Origin: Cephalothrix spiralis
Lineage: Eukaryota > Nemertea > Palaeonemertea > Archinemertea > Cephalotrichidae
Direction of reading: 5' to 3'
NCBI GenBank assembly: GCA_032353305.1
Contig: JAUCNG010288849.1
Span: 1-12,326 of the forward strand
Length of the DNA stretch: 12,326 nucleotides
Shown: one piece after another, positions 9,901 to 12,326 of the stretch
Position numbering within the stretch: the stretch's first letter is position 1
How the letters are laid out: the number at the start of each line of letters is the position of its first letter
The notes under the pieces: generated by a model
Database searches by the model: none
The model's input: only the letters and a program-made list of their open reading frames with translations
What the model was told of the DNA's origin: nothing
Program-made: the position numbers and the translations under genes

Positions 9901-10773
9901 ATGTATAATCTGTATCTAGGGACTCAATTTCACCTGAAACGTTTTTCCCACAATATATCAATTGAACCATGATATTTACGAGGTGGGTAAAGGGGGGGGG
10001 TCCAATCACGATTCATGTTAACAGATATTTGAATTTCACAGATCACGTTAACCAAAAATGTGGTTTCATGAATCACGATGGAGGTATTTTCACACTTCAC
10101 GTAGGGCCTATTCACGTTTCGTGAAAGGCCCTTATAGCGTTTCACGCGTTCACATATTTAACCCAAGTTTACCCCCTTATTTACTCTGTACTGTAACTTT
10201 ATTTTAAAGAGGACAACCCTCTAGACACTCAGGGAATCATGCACGATATGAATACATGTATCTAGGTATCCAGAATTCCATAATTGAATACTAGTACGGT
10301 ACAAATATCACAAAATTTGATGATTCAACTTCAAGGGAGCTGAATTTCTATTCTACAGTGCAGCTCGGTGCTATTGAGTAAAGGTGGTCAAAATTTAAGG
10401 TGGTCAATTTCTATATCCGGGAGTAAAATCTATATCCGTCATGACAATTTGTCAGATATTTCGTTAATTCTGATGACGTCATTGGATAAAGTGATGTATT
10501 TCTCAAACTGGTGATCAAATTTACGACAAATTGTCATGAGGGATATTGATTTTACTCCCGGATATAGAAATTGACCACCTTTTCTCAATAATAGCACCGA
10601 GCTCATGAGCATGATTGATGAGCTGCACAGTCAGTGACAGTGCACTGTAAATCTGTATTCTGTAATTGGGTTTTATATGGTATGGTTCCATACCTCAAGA
10701 CATTGTGAGCCTCCATACTCCTATTTTGATTACTTGAACAGACAACTGCAAATTTTCTCTGTGTGTTTGACAT
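6802..10773 (-). CDS. SSU72: SSU72 RNA polymerase II CTD phosphatase, complete gene in five exons
   Basis: This gene encodes the conserved nuclear phosphatase that removes phosphate from Ser5 (and Ser7) of the RNA polymerase II C-terminal repeats. In other eukaryotes it works with symplekin and the cleavage/polyadenylation machinery in 3'-end formation and transcription termination. I joined exons 10773-10694, 9277-9134, 8452-8313, 7654-7536 and 6903-6802 (80, 144, 140, 119 and 102 nt). The total is 585 nt, or 194 codons plus TAA, and 194 residues is the length of human SSU72. The low-molecular-weight-phosphatase-like P-loop CSSNQNRS lies at residues 12-19 (Cys12 nucleophile, Arg18). The general-acid loop NLDIQDNHEEAT carries Asp143. 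The block LHMLDRNKRIK and the block TCEERVYDQ are near-identical to the animal family. All introns are GT-AG and phases match at every junction. No frameshift or premature stop is seen, so it should be functional. It is transcribed divergently from the gene at 11159. Confidence 0.96.
6904..7535 (-). other. SSU72 intron 4
   Basis: A 632-bp intron with GTAAGT donor and TTTTAG acceptor. It holds one TACATGTA (7443-7450). No embedded gene or repeat is recognised. Confidence 0.85.
7536..7654 (-). CDS. SSU72: SSU72 coding exon 4 (residues 122-161, general-acid Asp143)
   Basis: Acceptor TCTTTTTCAG leads into ELENREKDNDKLVHVLNLDI, then QDNHEEATIGAFIICHLAQV. The Asp-containing loop (Asp140, Asp143) supplies the general acid in this family. 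Residues 124-131 are a charged spacer that also varies among animal SSU72 proteins. The donor is consensus GTAAGT (7535-7530), in phase 0. Confidence 0.95.
7655..8312 (-). other. SSU72 intron 3, with two CpG-dense patches
   Basis: A 658-bp intron with GTAAGT donor and TTTTTCAG acceptor. Unlike its AT-rich surroundings it contains GC- and CpG-rich patches at about 7749-7841 and 8040-8152. The first has GCGCCGCCG twice. The open frames over these patches on both strands (for example 8031-8258 plus) match no family I know. They may be remnants of an inserted, formerly coding or CpG-rich sequence. Confidence 0.7.
8313..8452 (-). CDS. SSU72: SSU72 coding exon 3 (residues 75-122)
   Basis: Acceptor TTTCTCACAG leads into YTQNGLLHMLDRNKRIK, then RPERFQ and VVFTCEERVYDQCIE, the most conserved central stretch of the family. 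The exon ends with the first base of the Glu122 codon before a consensus donor GTAAGT (8312-8307). Upstream the reading frame stays open by chance to about 8559, but that part belongs to intron 2. Confidence 0.95.
8453..9133 (-). other. SSU72 intron 2
   Basis: A 681-bp intron with a weak donor (GTATCC) and a good CAG acceptor. On the same strand it holds two exon-like open blocks (about 8935-8812 and 8576-8469) that are not part of SSU72; see the findings. Confidence 0.8.
9134..9277 (-). CDS. SSU72: SSU72 coding exon 2 (residues 27-75)
   Basis: The exon follows a strong acceptor (TTTTTTATTTTCAG). It completes Ser27, then encodes KKGFYVRSFGSG, VKLPGPSPDKPN and TTYEDMYRDLLTKDK, all highly conserved in SSU72. 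It ends in TT of the Leu75 codon. The only donor that keeps the conserved LYTQNG junction in frame is GTATCC (9133-9128), a weak match beyond the GT. Confidence 0.95.
9506..9772 (+). pseudogene. Decayed coding fragment of unknown, possibly capsid-like origin
   Basis: One plus-strand frame is open from 9506 to 9769 except for a single TAA at 9590-9592. The last 59 codons, before a final TAA at 9770, read like real protein. Hydrophobic and polar residues alternate (for example VHILVQLTIWGQHFAEVPVP), and the composition is unlike chance translation of AT-rich DNA. Just upstream a different frame is open for 64 codons (9357-9548), which hints at a frameshift. I do not recognise a family. The strand-like run ending in VPVP faintly recalls the last strand of jelly-roll capsid proteins of picorna-like viruses, so an endogenous viral fragment is one option and a transposon or retrocopy remnant another. 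It lies antisense within SSU72 intron 1. Confidence 0.3.
9982..10180. repeat. TTCACG-rich dispersed-repeat candidate
   Basis: About 200 bp with many copies of TTCACG, ATCACG and related words. It is bounded by GGTGGGTAAAGGGGG and, inverted, AAGGGGGTAAACTTGGG, which look like short terminal inverted repeats. It includes a run of nine G (9992-10000) and the hairpin at 10103-10132. Its composition differs from the flanking intron, so an inserted short repeat is likely. Confidence 0.4.
10103..10132. repeat. 13-bp stem hairpin, AGGGCCT(A)TTCACG
   Basis: AGGGCCT-A-TTCACG (10103-10116) pairs with CGTGAAAGGCCCT (10120-10132). All 13 base pairs are perfect apart from one bulged A, with a TTT loop. 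It lies inside the TTCACG-rich repeat. Confidence 0.7.
10362..10603. repeat. Inverted-repeat element in SSU72 intron 1 (~240 bp)
   Basis: The outer ends are AGCTCGGTGCTATT (10362) and, inverted, the same word ending at 10603. The inner arms 10399-10453 and 10525-10580 are near-identical reverse complements over about 55 bp, including TTTCTATATCCGGGAGTAAA and TCATGACAATTTGTC. A loop of about 70 nt separates them. The left arm also carries a short duplication of AAGGTGGTCAA. It is a MITE-like foldback with no coding capacity. Confidence 0.75.
10694..10773 (-). CDS. SSU72: SSU72 coding exon 1 (residues 1-27, catalytic P-loop)
   Basis: The ATG at 10773-10771 opens MSNTQRKFAVVCSSNQNRS, which holds the whole CX5RS phosphatase loop, then MEAHNVL. 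The exon ends in AG of a split Ser27 codon before donor GTATGG (10693-10688). The start is chosen because the family begins about 11 residues before the catalytic Cys, and this is the only in-frame Met there. The context before ATG is AATAATC, with A at -3. Confidence 0.95.
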
Positions 10774-11158
10774 GATTATTTTAAGGAATTAACTTGTACA
10801 AACAACAAAAAAGAAGAAATAAATATTTTGAAGGCACCAGGAAATTTTCGCTTATATCAAAAAAAAAGTGCGTCGCTTAGATCAAACTAAGAATGGTATA
10901 AAATACACGCATATTCAGGATTTAAAATATTTTGGCGCAAATCCACTTTCATTATTCAGCGTTGTTAGGAATATTGCAACACAGAGTAGTAGATTTTTAG
11001 TTATGAAAATATAATTGCAGCTACAAAATTGTATTTTGGATTTCTTTAGAGTTTTCATCAAGGTGTTGCGAGGTTGTTTTATAATTTCTTGACAGAGGCC
11101 TGTTTCATAAAATACCGAATTCACCTGCCGATATCCAGCACACTTTGCGATAATAATC
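10774..11158. promoter_or_regulatory. Divergent promoter region between SSU72 and the plus-strand gene
   Basis: These 385 bp separate two start codons on opposite strands and must hold both 5' UTRs and probably both promoters. Visible candidates are a minus-strand TATAAG (10856-10851) about 80 bp before the SSU72 ATG, a plus-strand TATAAAA (10897-10903), and an E2F-like TTTGGCGCAAA (10931-10941). None is proven, and AT-rich DNA yields TATA-like words by chance. There is no CpG island here. The words AATAATCATG precede both start codons. Confidence 0.45.
10931..10941. promoter_or_regulatory. E2F-like site TTTGGCGCAAA
   Basis: TTTGGCGC fits the E2F/DP consensus TTTSSCGC, and the following AAA makes the site nearly symmetrical. 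It lies inside the divergent promoter region, 158 bp before SSU72's start codon and 218 bp before the plus-strand ATG. A match of this length in AT-rich DNA is suggestive, not proof of binding. Confidence 0.3.
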
Positions 11159-11203
11159 ATGGCAGAACGACGTAAAACAAAATCGAGGAAATCGAAAGAT
11201 GAG
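11159..11203 (+). CDS. First coding exon of an unrecognised gene with a basic N-terminus
   Basis: The ATG at 11159 has good context (A at -3, G at +4). It opens 15 codons, MAERRKTKSRKSKDE, rich in Lys and Arg, and is followed directly by donor GTAAAT at 11204. With the exon at 12266 it forms a continuous phase-0 reading frame. I do not recognise the protein; nothing here shows a domain. The basic stretch could be a nuclear-localisation or nucleic-acid-binding tail, but that is only inference from composition. The exon lies 385 bp from the SSU72 start on the opposite strand, so the two genes probably share a promoter region. Confidence 0.6.
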
Positions 11204-12265
11204 GTAAATATCACTTTTTCCCTTATTTATTTCATAATCAATCATAAATAGTGCTTATTTAGAAACTCTTGTTTCATGTTAATTGAAAATTGTGCTATTG
11301 TAAATCAAGTTCATAAGGAAATTGCAGTTTAAAATTCGAAGAAAATTCCTTCACAAAATTGAAACAATCTGTCAAGTCTGTCACGTGTCAAGTCTGAAAT
11401 GTCATATAAAATGAAGGGGCAATAGATCCTAGGTGATAAAGGAATACAAAAATATTGATAGAAAATGTAAATTAAGTTGTAGGACGGTATTTCAAGTACT
11501 GGCCAACTGGTGAGTGGTATTTCAATGTATTTGTTTACTGAGCGCAATAAAAGCAGCAATATGCTGTTTTACGGTTCACACACTTCTTTAGTACCGTATG
11601 GCGAAAGTAGTCCGGCTGTACACTAAAGAAACTGTCTGAACTGTATAACGGCATATGGCCAATAATTCCACTTTGTTAGAAGTACTGTAAACCAAGGTAA
11701 CTTAGAGCTGTCAATTTTGTCCCTTTTTCAAAAGAACTACCCTATGTATGATTAAAACTCTTCTTTTTTTGAATCATACAAAAAAAAACATAGGGTGGTT
11801 ATTTTGCAAACATGACAAAACTGACTGTTCAAAGTTACCCGCAAGTTCAATGTAGTACTAGTGTTGGAAATCAATGATAACTTTGTAGAGCACCTGCCTT
11901 TCCTAGATCAGCCATGAGCCATCCCAGATTTGTCTAGATGGATTGGTAAGTCCATGTGTACAGGATCTCAATATTTGGTGAACTCATCTGTTAAATTCCT
12001 CATGAATAAAAAAATTCACCTTGTAAGTGCATTTCAAGTAATTAACAAAATTGTGTGAGAATATCTTTTAGAAACATGATCAGTAAAAAATGCATCCACA
12101 ACACTTACAAGTTTAATTGTCTACTGATCAAGACCTCAAACTAACCTCAGTCCCAGGCCTCAGTCCCTATTCATCAGTTGTCTTTATAAATAACTTTGGA
12201 CATAAAGCCTGCTTATTGATTTAAAAATCCTTTCCTTATAAATTATTATTTTTTGGATTAAATAG
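11204..12265 (+). other. Proposed intron 1 of the plus-strand gene
   Basis: A 1062-bp interval from GTAAAT to AAATAG between the two proposed exons. It contains the inverted repeat at 11696-11839 and a short tandem-like GTCAAGTCTG pair near 11370-11395. The latter surrounds a CACGTG E-box word. No further exon is evident. Confidence 0.5.
11696..11839. repeat. Short foldback element in the plus-strand gene's intron
   Basis: GGTAACTT (11696) pairs with AAAGTTACC (ending 11839). Inner arms pair over TTTTGTC, CAAAAGAACTACCCTATGT and TGTATGATT with their imperfect complements. The two arms meet at a small loop near 11765, and the right arm has an insertion of eight or nine A. It resembles a small hairpin MITE. 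Confidence 0.65.
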
Positions 12266-12326
12266 GGTGATGAAAAACCATCAAAAGAAGAATATGCCAT
12301 TGCTAAACACTTGAAATTTAATATGC
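12266..12326 (+). CDS. Second coding exon (partial) of the unrecognised plus-strand gene
   Basis: This exon follows a T-rich tract ending AAATAG. It reads GDEKPSKEEYAIAKHLKFNM and is open to the window edge. It is in phase with the exon at 11159-11203, which ends after a full codon. The sequence is charged and hydrophilic and shows no domain I know. The call rests on the reading frame, the acceptor and phase compatibility. The exon's end and all later exons lie outside the window. Confidence 0.5.

Larger units (their letters stand above)
9278..10693 (-). other. SSU72 intron 1, rich in inserted sequence
   Basis: The longest intron (1416 bp), with donor GTATGG and acceptor TTTTCAG. It contains a decayed plus-strand coding fragment (9506-9772), a TTCACG-rich repeat (about 9982-10180) and a compact inverted repeat (10362-10603). 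Most of the intron therefore looks like acquired DNA. Confidence 0.8.

Noticed and set aside
9930-10145. 71-codon minus-strand frame over the TTCACG-rich repeat
   Set aside because: The frame follows the repeat words and has no protein-like character.
10915-11214. 99-codon minus-strand open frame across the divergent promoter
   Set aside because: It overlaps the start of the plus-strand gene in antisense and has no family resemblance. The plus-strand ATG with its splice donor explains the site better.
1-12326. CRISPR array, bacterial operon, tRNA or rRNA genes
   Set aside because: Spliced animal genes show the DNA is eukaryotic. No regularly spaced direct repeats and no tRNA- or rRNA-like sequence were found.

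Overview
The window looks like nuclear DNA of an animal, probably a marine invertebrate. It is AT-rich (about one third GC, judged by eye). Its genes are split by GT-AG introns of about 0.6-1.4 kb, and much of the rest is inverted-repeat mobile-element debris. I cannot fix the phylum. Repeated use of the octamer TACATGTA fits, but does not prove, a mollusc-like genome.

The best-supported gene is a complete, intact SSU72, the RNA polymerase II CTD phosphatase. It lies on the minus strand in five exons (10773-10694, 9277-9134, 8452-8313, 7654-7536, 6903-6802). These join in phase to 194 residues, the same length as the human protein, with the active-site Cys12, Arg18 and Asp143 in place. A plus-strand gene starts 385 bp beyond the SSU72 start codon. 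Its short basic first coding exon is 11159-11203, and its second exon begins at 12266 and runs off the window; I do not recognise it. The two genes are divergent and share a compact intergenic promoter region that holds an E2F-like site. At the left, 994-743 on the minus strand is the first coding exon of a p24/TMED cargo-receptor protein (signal peptide plus the start of a GOLD domain). Its remaining exons are not visible and probably lie beyond the left edge.

The ~5.8 kb between the TMED start and the SSU72 stop has no gene I can support. It is filled almost end to end by five long imperfect palindromes (about 1382-2548, 2834-3505, 3629-4509, 4609-5247 and 5918-6597, the last with a nested near-perfect palindrome at 6113-6473). 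Smaller inverted repeats sit in SSU72 intron 1 and in intron 1 of the plus-strand gene. This chain of foldback elements is the most striking unexplained structure here.

Other items worth a look are a decayed plus-strand coding fragment of unknown origin in SSU72 intron 1, a TTCACG-rich repeat with a 13-bp hairpin in the same intron, CpG-dense patches in intron 3, and two exon-like open blocks in intron 2.
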